The translations under genes and the position numbers were made by a program. A DNA stretch of 64,000 nt from Candidatus Aenigmatarchaeota archaeon (lineage in GTDB: Archaea > Aenigmatarchaeota > Aenigmatarchaeia > QMZP01 > JAFGSV01): contig JAFGFG010000003.1 of assembly GCA_016931255.1 (NCBI GenBank), positions 1-64,000 of the forward strand, written 5' to 3'. Positions 50,015-58,900 of this stretch are shown piece by piece. Below the pieces are notes generated by a model that was given only the letters and a program-made list of their open reading frames with translations, was not told where the DNA came from and searched no databases. Each line of letters begins with the position of its first letter. The first letter of the stretch is position 1.

Positions 50015-52078
50015 TCAGCCCTCCAGCTCTTTGATAAGTTTTCCCATTTCGAGCCTGTATTCCTTCTTCATGCCGACAACCTCTCCGAGAACCCTCTCGA
50101 TTTTTTTCTCAAGAAGTGCTATCTTCTTGGCGTTGGATGATGACGATTGTGCATTCGATGAAGAAATCCCTGAAAGTTCTCCTGTAACCTTGAGCAGCTC
50201 CTTCAGCCTTGTGTCCAGCTCAGCTGTCTGCGATGCAAATCTTTCCCGTTCCCTTGATATGACAGCATCAAGGTCAGCCTTCACTTTTGCTGACATTCCC
50301 TGAAAGTCCTTGCTTGCCTGAAGCGACTGCAACTCTATATCGGATTTCACAGAAGATGATACATGCTTCATTTCATTGATGGAATCAGTTATCCTCTTTT
50401 CCATTCCCATCACGCCCTGCTGAAGGTCATTGAGAACAACGCCCATTGACTTGAGGTTCTTCACATCAGCACGGAGCGTGGCGTTTTCCTCCCTGAGCGC
50501 ATGGACATCCTTCTTGAGCTCATGCCTTGCTGTGGAAAATGATGTTACGTTCTCCTTTGCTATCCTTGACTCGGCTGATTCCAGACGGTTCTCGATATCG
50601 TTCCTGATGAATTCTATCTGCTTCTTAAGCATCATGTCGTTCTTTTCGGATTTGTCCTTGCTGTCAGCTATAAGCGCATTCATCCTGGAACTCAGCGCTG
50701 TGATATCTTCCTTCCTTTTTCCGACCTCTCCTGCCAATGCAATCAGCTGCGCCTCGGCTTCCATGAGATGCTGGACATCCTTTGCCATGAGGCTTATCCT
50801 CTTGTCGATTGCAGTGGCTGAAGCCTTCAGGTTCGCTCCTATGACCTTGTTCATCTTCTGAAGTTCGTTCTTCATGTGTATTTCCTTTCTTGCAATGCCT
50901 TCCCTGATGATTCTCATATGCTCGAGTACATCCTCATTTATCCCATCAAGCCTCTCATCAACAACTGCTGCGTGCTGCATCATCTTGTCCATCCTCTGGC
51001 TGAATATCCTCTCGGCATCAGTCTGGCTTTTCTTGGCAGCACCCAGGTTGGTCTCAATGGAAAGCATACGCTTGTCAACACCGCTTCCGTAAAGCTTCAG
51101 GTCTTTGGTCAGTGCGGCCTGGCTCTTCCTCATGCTTGTGCTGACATCATTTTCGAATGACGCCATGTCCGCTTTGAGCGTTTCAACCATTGATGAGAGA
51201 GCCTGCTGAGTCCTTTCAGCCTCGAGCTTTATGTCACCTAGGTTCTTCTGGTCAGCCTGCCTCAGCTCTGCTGTGGCTGTCATGACGCTCTTTTCAACAT
51301 CCCCTCTGAGGGATGTCATGTCCTTCTCAATAAGTGTCTTCGTGGATTTCATCTCAGCCCTGAGCTTCTGGGACAGCTTTTCGGTGTCAAGCCTTGTCTG
51401 CGTCAGGTTGGCTATGGTTATCTGCAGCTTTCCGTCGAGCCCCTGAATGTCTCCCTCGAATTTTCTGAGAGCCTCTATGTCCTTTCCGATGAGAAGGCTT
51501 CTTTCATTAAGCATCTCAAGTTTCTTGTTTATCTTGCCTTCCGTTGAGAGGAGCTTGGCTGCCAGCCTCTTGTCAACACCGGACTTGAACACATTGAGTG
51601 CAGAATCAATATCAGCGACAGTGGCTCCAATCTTTTCTTCCAGTAGAATATCTCCCTTCTCAGCCCTCCTGACAGCGCTTTTCAGCGCGGCCTGAACCTT
51701 TTCCTGTGTGGTCCTTATCTCAAGGTCCAGTACAGCAAGCCTTTTGTCAAGCTTGGTGAAATCAGACTTCACCAGCTTCTCCATGGATATCATTGAATCG
51801 TTGAGTGCCTTGTCTTTGGCTGCAAGCTTCTTGTCATCAGCTTCAAGGTCTGAGAGCCTCTTGGTGACAGGATTGACCTGGTTGTTTATGAAATAAAGAA
51901 GCCTTTTTCCAGCCTCTCCGTAAACATATGACGCCTCCTTGAGCTTGTTGACAAGGTAGTCATTCTTGGATTCGAGTGTTTTCGTCTCCTTGTGTGCTGA
52001 CTCAGATTCCTTCTTGTATTTTGTCGCGTCCTCCCTCAGGCGCCTGAGTTCCATTTCCACTTCCCTTATTTCATCCAT
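50015..52078 (-). CDS. Very large coiled-coil protein (687 aa)
   Basis: Continuous coiled coil from MDEIREVEMELRRLRED to the end; no membrane helix. Repeated blocks include DLEADDKKLAAKDKAL, VDKRLAAKLLSTEGKIN and VDKRMLSIETNLGAAKK, indicating internal duplication. A Ser/Asn-rich break (SGISSSNAQSSSSNAKK) near 650 may be a hinge. It starts 4 nt after the 632-aa gene and ends 1 nt before the 857-aa gene, so equal expression is expected. Cytoplasmic filament or spacer function is inference. Confidence 0.75.
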   Translation of the reverse strand: MDEIREVEMELRRLREDATKYKKESESAHKETKTLESKNDYLVNKLKEASYVYGEAGKRLLYFINNQVNPVTKRLSDLEADDKKLAAKDKALNDSMISMEKLVKSDFTKLDKRLAVLDLEIRTTQEKVQAALKSAVRRAEKGDILLEEKIGATVADIDSALNVFKSGVDKRLAAKLLSTEGKINKKLEMLNERSLLIGKDIEALRKFEGDIQGLDGKLQITIANLTQTRLDTEKLSQKLRAEMKSTKTLIEKDMTSLRGDVEKSVMTATAELRQADQKNLGDIKLEAERTQQALSSMVETLKADMASFENDVSTSMRKSQAALTKDLKLYGSGVDKRMLSIETNLGAAKKSQTDAERIFSQRMDKMMQHAAVVDERLDGINEDVLEHMRIIREGIARKEIHMKNELQKMNKVIGANLKASATAIDKRISLMAKDVQHLMEAEAQLIALAGEVGKRKEDITALSSRMNALIADSKDKSEKNDMMLKKQIEFIRNDIENRLESAESRIAKENVTSFSTARHELKKDVHALREENATLRADVKNLKSMGVVLNDLQQGVMGMEKRITDSINEMKHVSSSVKSDIELQSLQASKDFQGMSAKVKADLDAVISRERERFASQTAELDTRLKELLKVTGELSGISSSNAQSSSSNAKKIALLEKKIERVLGEVVGMKKEYRLEMGKLIKELEG

Positions 52079-52082
52079 AAAA

Positions 52083-53981
52083 TCACTTGAACTCCTTCAG
52101 AAGTGTGCTGACTCTCATCTTCTGTTCCTTGAGCTTGTCTTCAAGCTTCTTCTTCTCTTCTGCATTCTGGAATATTATCTTCTGGAGTTCCTTCTTCTCT
52201 GCGTCGAACTTCTGCTCGAGTACCTTTTGATTCTCCCTGAGGTCAGCGAGATTCTTGAATATGTTGTCTACCTTGTCGTGCAGTTCCTTCGTGGGCGTTG
52301 CCCTTTCATCAAGCTGATTTATCCTTTCCTCAAGCCCGTCAGACCTCCTGACAAAGAATTCGCGTATCTCCAGTATGTCCTTGGTCTTGTTGTCAAGCTC
52401 CGTTATTATCTCTTTTGGTGTTTCGAGCTTCTCGACGTTCTCACGCAGCGCATCAATCTTGCCCTTCAGCGCGTCCATCCTTTCCACGAACTTCTCTGAT
52501 GATTCGTCAATCGTGTCCATCCTGTCATCGATGACACCGAATTCGCCCTTTAGAGCGGATAGTTCAGCGATATCATTCCTGTTCTCAGTGATCATGTTCT
52601 CAAGTGACTGGAGCTTGTCGTCAATGAAAGCGAACCGTCCTGAGAAGTCCTTCCTCAGATTATTGGATTCTGACTCAAGCATCTTCGGTATGACATCCTT
52701 CAGCCTGTCCGTGAGTTCGCTCTTTCTTTCCTTCTCCTTCTCTCCTGAGGATTCCCTGAAGTCTGCTATTGCCTTCTTCAGTTCAGTGTGATTGTCCTCA
52801 AGGCGCACAATCCTGTTATCCAGTTTGGAAAGCGATTTTATCTCAAGAAGAATCTCACCGAACTTGTCACTAATCCTGTCGTTCATTTCCTCTACTTTCT
52901 TCACCCTTTTTGAGAACGGGTCTATCTTCTCTTCGGTCTCTCTCTTCACGACAAGGGGAATGACCTCGTCCTTGAGGTCGTCTGCTGTGGAAATAAGCAT
53001 CCTGAGCTTGTCTACATTCTCCGGACCGAGCTTCTTCTCGAACATCTTCATTTTCTGCTCAAGTTCCGGAATGGTGTTTAGCACTTCCATCTCCCTGTCG
53101 ATGGACATGAACCTGTCTTCTGCCTCTTCCTTGAAAGCGTCAAGAAGCGTTGCTATATCCTTCAGGGATTTTTTGAAGCTGTCAACTTCCTTCTTGAAGT
53201 CAACGCCTCCGCCCATGGCCATGAGACCGCCTGAAGCGTCAGAACCCGGAGAGCCATCTCCTCCGAGTGCAGGCTTGACCTTTGCTTCCTCGAGCTTGTC
53301 GCTGAGATCCTTCAGCCGCTTGTCAAACATCTTCTTCATTGTGACAGCGACTTCCTCTTCGTCCTGCTTCTGTGTCTGCTTCTGCTCGGCAATCGCCTTT
53401 ATGGTTTCCTGAAGCGTCTGCATCTGGGCGGATGTCTTTTCCTCCAGCGCCTTGAGCTGGGGCGCCATGTCCGGCATCACCTGTGCAGAGGCAGGTGCTG
53501 ATTCCTGAGGGGGCTTCTTTTCAATGTCTCTCATCTCACCTGTCATGTCCTCTATAAGCTCAGCGAGCTCGTCTCCTTTATGTAAAGCATCATCTTTCTC
53601 CTTCTCAAGCTCTCTCATTGTCTGCTTCTGCGTCTCTATCTGCTTCTTCAGCTTCTCGGCCTCAGACTTGCTTGTCTTCTTTTTCTTCTTGGGAGTCTCT
53701 TCAGCAGGCTCTTCCTGAGGCTGGGGTTCCGGTTCGCTGACCGGTTCCGGTTTGGGTTCTTCAGCGGGAGCATCAACTAGGTTTTCTTCTGGCTTGGCTT
53801 CTTCAGCGGGCTTTTCTTCAGGATTTCCGTCAGTTGCAGAGCCTATATTCTTGAGTCCTTCAAGGCCGCTGTCATCTGCCTTAGAATCACCGCTGGCAGC
53901 CATCTCCTCAAGCTTCTTCTGCTCTTCATCTATGCTCTTTTCCCCTTCCTTCTTTTCGTCCTTCTTCTTTCCGAACATCAC
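52083..53981 (-). CDS. Large coiled-coil protein with acidic Pro/Glu-rich head (632 aa)
   Basis: The first ~20 residues are basic/charged (MMFGKKKDEKKEG). Residues ~25-105 are an acidic, proline-rich, probably disordered stretch (for example PEPVSEPEPQPQEEPAE) ending in a KKKKK block. From ~105 the chain is coiled coil, broken by a Gly-rich linker near 245-260 (GGDGSPGSDASGGLMAMGGG). Its N-terminus resembles in composition that of the coiled-coil gene running off the window at 64000. It overlaps the small membrane gene by 4 nt. No enzyme motif. Function unknown. Confidence 0.75.
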   Translation of the reverse strand: MMFGKKKDEKKEGEKSIDEEQKKLEEMAASGDSKADDSGLEGLKNIGSATDGNPEEKPAEEAKPEENLVDAPAEEPKPEPVSEPEPQPQEEPAEETPKKKKKTSKSEAEKLKKQIETQKQTMRELEKEKDDALHKGDELAELIEDMTGEMRDIEKKPPQESAPASAQVMPDMAPQLKALEEKTSAQMQTLQETIKAIAEQKQTQKQDEEEVAVTMKKMFDKRLKDLSDKLEEAKVKPALGGDGSPGSDASGGLMAMGGGVDFKKEVDSFKKSLKDIATLLDAFKEEAEDRFMSIDREMEVLNTIPELEQKMKMFEKKLGPENVDKLRMLISTADDLKDEVIPLVVKRETEEKIDPFSKRVKKVEEMNDRISDKFGEILLEIKSLSKLDNRIVRLEDNHTELKKAIADFRESSGEKEKERKSELTDRLKDVIPKMLESESNNLRKDFSGRFAFIDDKLQSLENMITENRNDIAELSALKGEFGVIDDRMDTIDESSEKFVERMDALKGKIDALRENVEKLETPKEIITELDNKTKDILEIREFFVRRSDGLEERINQLDERATPTKELHDKVDNIFKNLADLRENQKVLEQKFDAEKKELQKIIFQNAEEKKKLEDKLKEQKMRVSTLLKEFK

Positions 53982-54256
53982 TTACCAAGCTCCTCAATGA
54001 GTTTTTTGGTGAGTCTTTTCTGCTTGATGAAGTCCTCATGAAGACCGTCCATTTTGCCTTCAAGATGCTGGAACTTGGTCGTCAGGTCAGAGTCAGCCAT
54101 ATCCTCCGGCCTTATGCCGACGAACTTCTCCCATATCTTTTCTGTTGGAAGCTCGTACTTTTTGGAATGATACGTTTTGAACTTGCGGAGCTCATAAACC
54201 AGAAACCCTACAGATGCTACGAGCAGAACCGATACCGCTATGTCTAATTCATACAT
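53978..54256 (-). CDS. Small membrane-anchored coiled-coil protein (92 aa)
   Basis: An N-terminal membrane helix (~5-22, DIAVSVLLVASVGFLVYEL) is followed by a charged region and a C-terminal coiled coil (~60-92, HLEGKMDGLHEDFIKQKR). First gene of the coiled-coil operon. TATATA (54280-54285) is 26 bp before the ATG, giving a leaderless start. The 4-nt overlap with the 632-aa gene couples translation. A membrane anchor for the long coiled-coil proteins is the natural reading but remains inference. Confidence 0.7.
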   Translation of the reverse strand: MYELDIAVSVLLVASVGFLVYELRKFKTYHSKKYELPTEKIWEKFVGIRPEDMADSDLTTKFQHLEGKMDGLHEDFIKQKRLTKKLIEELGK

Positions 54257-54279
54257 AGTTAATCTATCTTATAATTGGT

Positions 54280-54285
54280 TATATA
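54280..54285 (-). promoter_or_regulatory. TATA box of the five-gene coiled-coil operon
   Basis: TATATA within AAGCTATATAACC (minus strand) is centred 26-27 bp before the ATG of the 92-aa membrane protein, in the 66-bp gap after minD. The operon can therefore be transcribed apart from minD, although readthrough is possible. Confidence 0.5.
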
Positions 54286-54322
54286 GCTTAAATAAAATTT
54301 GGAATCTTTTTTGCTATTCAGC

Positions 54323-55096
54323 TTACTTCCTGCCGAATCTGAACATTTTTGCTATCCTCGTAAGGAATGTTTCCGGGATGTACTTCTCGCCTATAAGCTT
54401 CCCGGCGAGTTCAAAGAATGCCCTGCTGGCGGGTGATGAGGGATTGTACGTGACCACCGGGGTCTTGAGCGCAAGGCTTCTCAGCACATTCTTGTCCATG
54501 GGAACTATGCTTATGACATCAAGCTCTGCAAGCTGCTTGACCTCGTCGGTGCTGAGCTCATACCTCTCCTTTCCCACCATGTTGAGCATTATACCAAGCG
54601 GCTTGGTTCCGAATTCAAGTGCAACCTGATGGCATTTTATTATGTCCATTGTGGATGGCACGAATGGTGTTGATACGAAAAGAACCTCATCACTCGCACG
54701 CATCGTGGACATTGCCTCCCTTCCCATTCCGGGAGCAGCGTCCAGAAGAACTATGTCCGCTTCGTCTGTAAGCTTCTTTATGACACTTGACAGTTTGCTG
54801 ACATCAACGCCTTTCAGGTCCTTCAGTGACAGAGAAGCTGGTATGACCTTAAGTCCGGGAACATGGTAATCGTAAATGGCATCCTTGATTTTAGCCTTCC
54901 CTGTGAGAACCTGATTGAGTGTCACAGGGGAATAATACATTCCGAGATAAAGGCTCAGGTGTGATGTGGTTATGTTGCAGTCTACTATGATGACACTCTT
55001 CTTATAATGGGAAGCAAGCGCTGTTCCGAGATTGGCTACAGTAGTTGTCTTTCCAACACCTCCCTTGCCGGAGAGTATGCCTATTATTCTCGCCAT
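54323..55096 (-). CDS. minD: MinD/ParA-family ATPase
   Basis: 257 aa. Deviant Walker A is SGKGGVGKTTT (residues ~9-19), with both the signature and the catalytic lysine. VIIVDCNITTSHLSLYLG is switch I, and VLLDAAPGMGREAM (~117-130) is Walker B/switch II, where the usual DxPPG is APG. The last ~15 residues, TFLTRIAKMFRFGRK, form a basic amphipathic helix like the MinD membrane-targeting sequence. MinD proteins position cell structures by ATP-dependent membrane binding. Here it is followed by the coiled-coil operon rather than cell-division genes, suggesting that cargo. A short leader carries AGGTCGAT. Confidence 0.93.
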   Translation of the reverse strand: MARIIGILSGKGGVGKTTTVANLGTALASHYKKSVIIVDCNITTSHLSLYLGMYYSPVTLNQVLTGKAKIKDAIYDYHVPGLKVIPASLSLKDLKGVDVSKLSSVIKKLTDEADIVLLDAAPGMGREAMSTMRASDEVLFVSTPFVPSTMDIIKCHQVALEFGTKPLGIMLNMVGKERYELSTDEVKQLAELDVISIVPMDKNVLRSLALKTPVVTYNPSSPASRAFFELAGKLIGEKYIPETFLTRIAKMFRFGRK

Positions 55097-55143
55097 TTAA
55101 TATCGACCTGTATTATTTTTTTCTTTTGATGGTTAATTAAACT

Positions 55144-55812
55144 TCACCATTTGAGTGCGCAAAGTATTTTTTCCAGTTCCTGCTCATTCTGTATCAGCAC
55201 CGGAAAATCTGATGACCCTCCTATGGTTGAATGAAGTTCATACATATAATTGAGTACGTCAGCCCCGCTCCCGAGGGATATGCACGTGGCCACCATCTTC
55301 GATACTATCGATGCATTGTACCTTTTGGCGAATGCTATTATATTGGAGAATATCACATAGAGAAATGCATGCTGGAATATGTACCGTCCGTATGTGCCGA
55401 CGACATCCCTGTTGCCCCTGTAGAGTGTCCTGAGATTAGACATCTCGAAGAAGTATTTCCTGTATTTCTTCACGAAAGGCTGGACGAACGGCCATTTCTC
55501 ATCAACCATTATCTCAGGAGACCAGTAGCCTCCAACAGTCTTTTCCTTTGAGAAGTTATCCAGCATGTACTGCGGTATCCATTCGAATCTCGCCTTTATC
55601 TTGTTGCCTGTGATGTCTATGTACCTCTCCTGTTCCATCAGCCTGAATAAAGGCTTTCCCAGCCCTGCCTCATTGTGGTAGAGGTAATTGGTCTTTATGT
55701 CCCAGAGGGACTGTATCTTGAAAAGGCTTACCCCGTTCTCCTGGCCGGCTGCGCTTATCCATATCAGCCAGAAATTCTTGTAATCCGTGAGCTTTTCTTT
55801 AATCTTTCCCAT
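55144..55812 (-). CDS. Hypothetical protein upstream of minD
   Basis: 222 aa. Aromatic-rich and helical; the N-terminal ~70 residues (FKIQSLWDIKTNYLYHNEAG ... LFRLMEQERYIDI) look like a winged-helix fold, but no clear motif is present. A moderately hydrophobic stretch lies at ~145-165 (FQHAFLYVIFSNIIAFAKRY). It ends 47 bp before minD on the same strand, so regulation of or cooperation with minD is possible. The 55813-55991 gap upstream is AT-rich, with TATA-like elements and a plus-strand GGAGGTG not followed by a credible gene. Confidence 0.6.
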   Translation of the reverse strand: MGKIKEKLTDYKNFWLIWISAAGQENGVSLFKIQSLWDIKTNYLYHNEAGLGKPLFRLMEQERYIDITGNKIKARFEWIPQYMLDNFSKEKTVGGYWSPEIMVDEKWPFVQPFVKKYRKYFFEMSNLRTLYRGNRDVVGTYGRYIFQHAFLYVIFSNIIAFAKRYNASIVSKMVATCISLGSGADVLNYMYELHSTIGGSSDFPVLIQNEQELEKILCALKW

Positions 55813-55991
55813 TTTCAGCGCCTATTTATTATATTGTATGAACATATAAATTTATTTCGGTTTCTTTGGCAGCATCAAACAGGCCACGCTCGTCAGAGGC
55901 TCGGAGGTGTTAATCTGGAGTATTTTTTCCTTTATGCAAAAAATAGTATAAACCTATTAATCAGCCATGACATTATGAATGTACAATATTC

Positions 55992-58900
55992 TTAACCGCC
56001 AAGATGCTTGAGCTTCTCAACATTCTTCTTCCTCAGTTCATTGTATGCGTTCTCGGATATTATACCCTCTTTGAACTCCTTTTCAAGCAGTCCCAGCACC
56101 TTTTCGACCTTCTCTTTCTCCCGCTGGCGCGCTTCGTATGCGGCAGTGTCATCCGCCATCCTTGAGGTTGACGGGCCTTCTCCTATCACGTCTTCCATTA
56201 TAGGTGCCTCAACTTTCCTCTTTCTGAACATGAACATTTTATCAAGCTTCTTCTTGTACCTATTGAGCACGAAGAACATTGCCATTGCCACTATCACCAG
56301 TATGAGTATCAGTGTCAGAAGCCAGTCCGGGATTACCAGTATCGTGGAGGGACTCAGTGGAGGGGCGTTCCTGAGAAGTTCCCTTCCCCTGTCAAGCAGC
56401 CTCCAGCCAGTGGTCACTGAATCAAGTGCCTCTTCAAACATCTTCGCATCAAGGTAACCATCAGTGAGATCTATCTGATGCTCAATCTCTCCTATTATAT
56501 CATAGACGCGCGTGAGGTCTCTCTCTTTGCGTTCTGCAGTAGCATTCACATCATCCTTGAAGTCATCGAATTCATCTTTCAGTTTCTTTAGCTGGTAGCG
56601 GACCAGTTCTTCCCTGGAGCCGAAGACAATGACCGACGTCAGCTTGGAGTCAGAAGCCTTGTCGGATGTGACATTAAACGAGCCGTAATACTGGCGGGCC
56701 TCAGTGCCGACAGGAACAAGTATGTTCACAACAAAAACATCGGAATCACCCGGACTTATTAATGGTATGAGGCTTGGAGTAACTGTATACCAGCTATCAG
56801 GTATGCCCTCGAGAGCGAGTTTTACATTACGGAGTATTGCAGTCCCTGTATTGTTTACAGTAACTGACGGATACTGTGTCCATCCGGTCTCAGTAGCTAT
56901 CTCATCAGGGTACTTGACTATTTCTATGCCCGGAACAGGTGTGGGGCCGACAGGAATCTCGCCTCCCGTGTCTCCGCCTCCTCCGCCAGGCGGTGGGGGT
57001 GGTGTTTCGCCTTCCTCAGCTGTTGTGAATTCTTCATAGGCGCCGGCCTTCTCTGTGCCGGAATATGTCACAATGAATGTTATTCTCACATCTCCTATGT
57101 AACTCAGGCCTGTCGGATTTATAGTGTGTGTCAGCTCGGAATTGCCTGGTATGAGAACAGTGTCAAGCCCTGCCTGAAGCGACTCGCCTGTGTCAACCCT
57201 TGTCAGGTTCCACTGTATGAAGGCATCCTGCGAAAGTCCTCCTGTGTTTTCTATGGTCACGTCTATTCCGAGAGTGGGTATCGTGTTGTCTGTCACTGTT
57301 ATATCCCTGACGTCGAACGGCCCTCCTATGAGTCTTGTGTAAACATCCTTGGTAACCACATTGCCGTCGCTGACCATGTAAACAGTCCATCTCCAGTTGC
57401 CCTGATTAGCTGATACGGATGTATTGTAAGTCATTCTGTATCTTCCTGTCGAGAGCCTCGTCATGCTCTGGTTTGTCATTATCTGATTGTTGAGGGAATC
57501 ATACAATGTGACCATTATGACATCTGCATCCACATTTGTCAGGCCGTCTGTGACAATTGCCATAACCTCAAGCCCGTCCGTGACACTGGTTTCAGCAGGG
57601 GCTTCAAGGTCAAGTATGAGCATCCCCGGCCTTGTCTCTATGACGCTGAATGAAGAAAGGGTACTGTCATTCAGAATCATGTTTATCTGGGTTTCGTTGA
57701 ACTGCGTCTGCGACGTGATGTTGTAAATGCCTGTCGCAGAGTCTGAGAAGAGCTGGAAATACGGATAGAGTCCGGATTCGCCAAGATAGTTTGTGGTGAA
57801 GTCGCTGTTCGTCAGGCCGACAGACCTGTTGGTCGGGTCTGTTATAGCAAGGGAGACAGATGCCCCCTGAAGAGGCGCACCTTCTATATCAGTGAGCTTG
57901 TATGCTATTGTTCCGCTCTCTCCCTGATAATATTCATGGCTGTCTCTTGACGCCGAGAGGTTCACAAAAAGAACAGCATAAACGAAGAAGCTTGAGTTGA
58001 CTGTATCATTCAGCCCGAAGTTGTCTTCAGCATACACAGAGACGCTGTAATTGCCCCTCTTGACTATGCTGCCCCATGTACCATTAGTCGGGTCAGTGGG
58101 AAAGAATTCCTGATAAAGGTATGGATTGGTTCCGCTTCCAAGTCTTCTCATCTGAATCTGATAGATAGTGCCATTGGGTGCTGTCACACTGACAATTGTC
58201 TTGTTTATTCCTCCCACTCCTCCCTGGTCTATGACAGATACCAGTATCTCGACGCTGCCGTCCTGAGGTGTCGTTCCGGGTGTCACTGTCACATCAGGAA
58301 TCGGTTTCACGAACGGTGTCAGAAGGATAGACAGCGTCCTGTTCGCCGGAGTGGAGCCAACACCTATGACAGTGTAGTTGGCCTCGTAGAAGAGGAATGC
58401 GTCTCCGGTGGTGTTGTACATTATGTTTATCACTGTTCCGCTCTGATTTTCAACTGTGAAGTTCAGTGTCTCAGGCCATGTGTTGTTGTACTCAGTTTCA
58501 GAAGTAGCGTAAGGCGATATGCTGAATGTGATGTTGACATTACCTGTGTTGTTTATGGTAACATTGCAGACGCTGCCTTCTTCAGGCGATTCGGGATGGT
58601 TGCAGTCTGTGGGTGTCATGGTCCACGTTCTTGTTTCAGGAACAGTTATATTGAAATCAAGTGTCTTGAAGCCTGAATTGTTCGTGGTGATGTTGACATA
58701 TCCGAGATATGTGCCGTTCGGATAACTAAGCGGTATGGTTCCTGTGATGTTCACCACAATCAGCTGGCCGGCATAGACTGTTCCACCCTGGGTTTGTGAA
58801 ATATTCGGAACCACATTCAGGCTGAAGTCCTGGAAGTTTCCAAACTCGTCCCCGACAACTGTTGCCACATTTATTACAGGATCATTCCCGGTCGAGTTCA

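Noticed and set aside
55813-55991. Possible small gene or sRNA in the gap upstream of the 222-aa gene
   Set aside because: A plus-strand GGAGGTG is followed only by a ~14-codon frame, and no C/D or H/ACA signature could be assembled.
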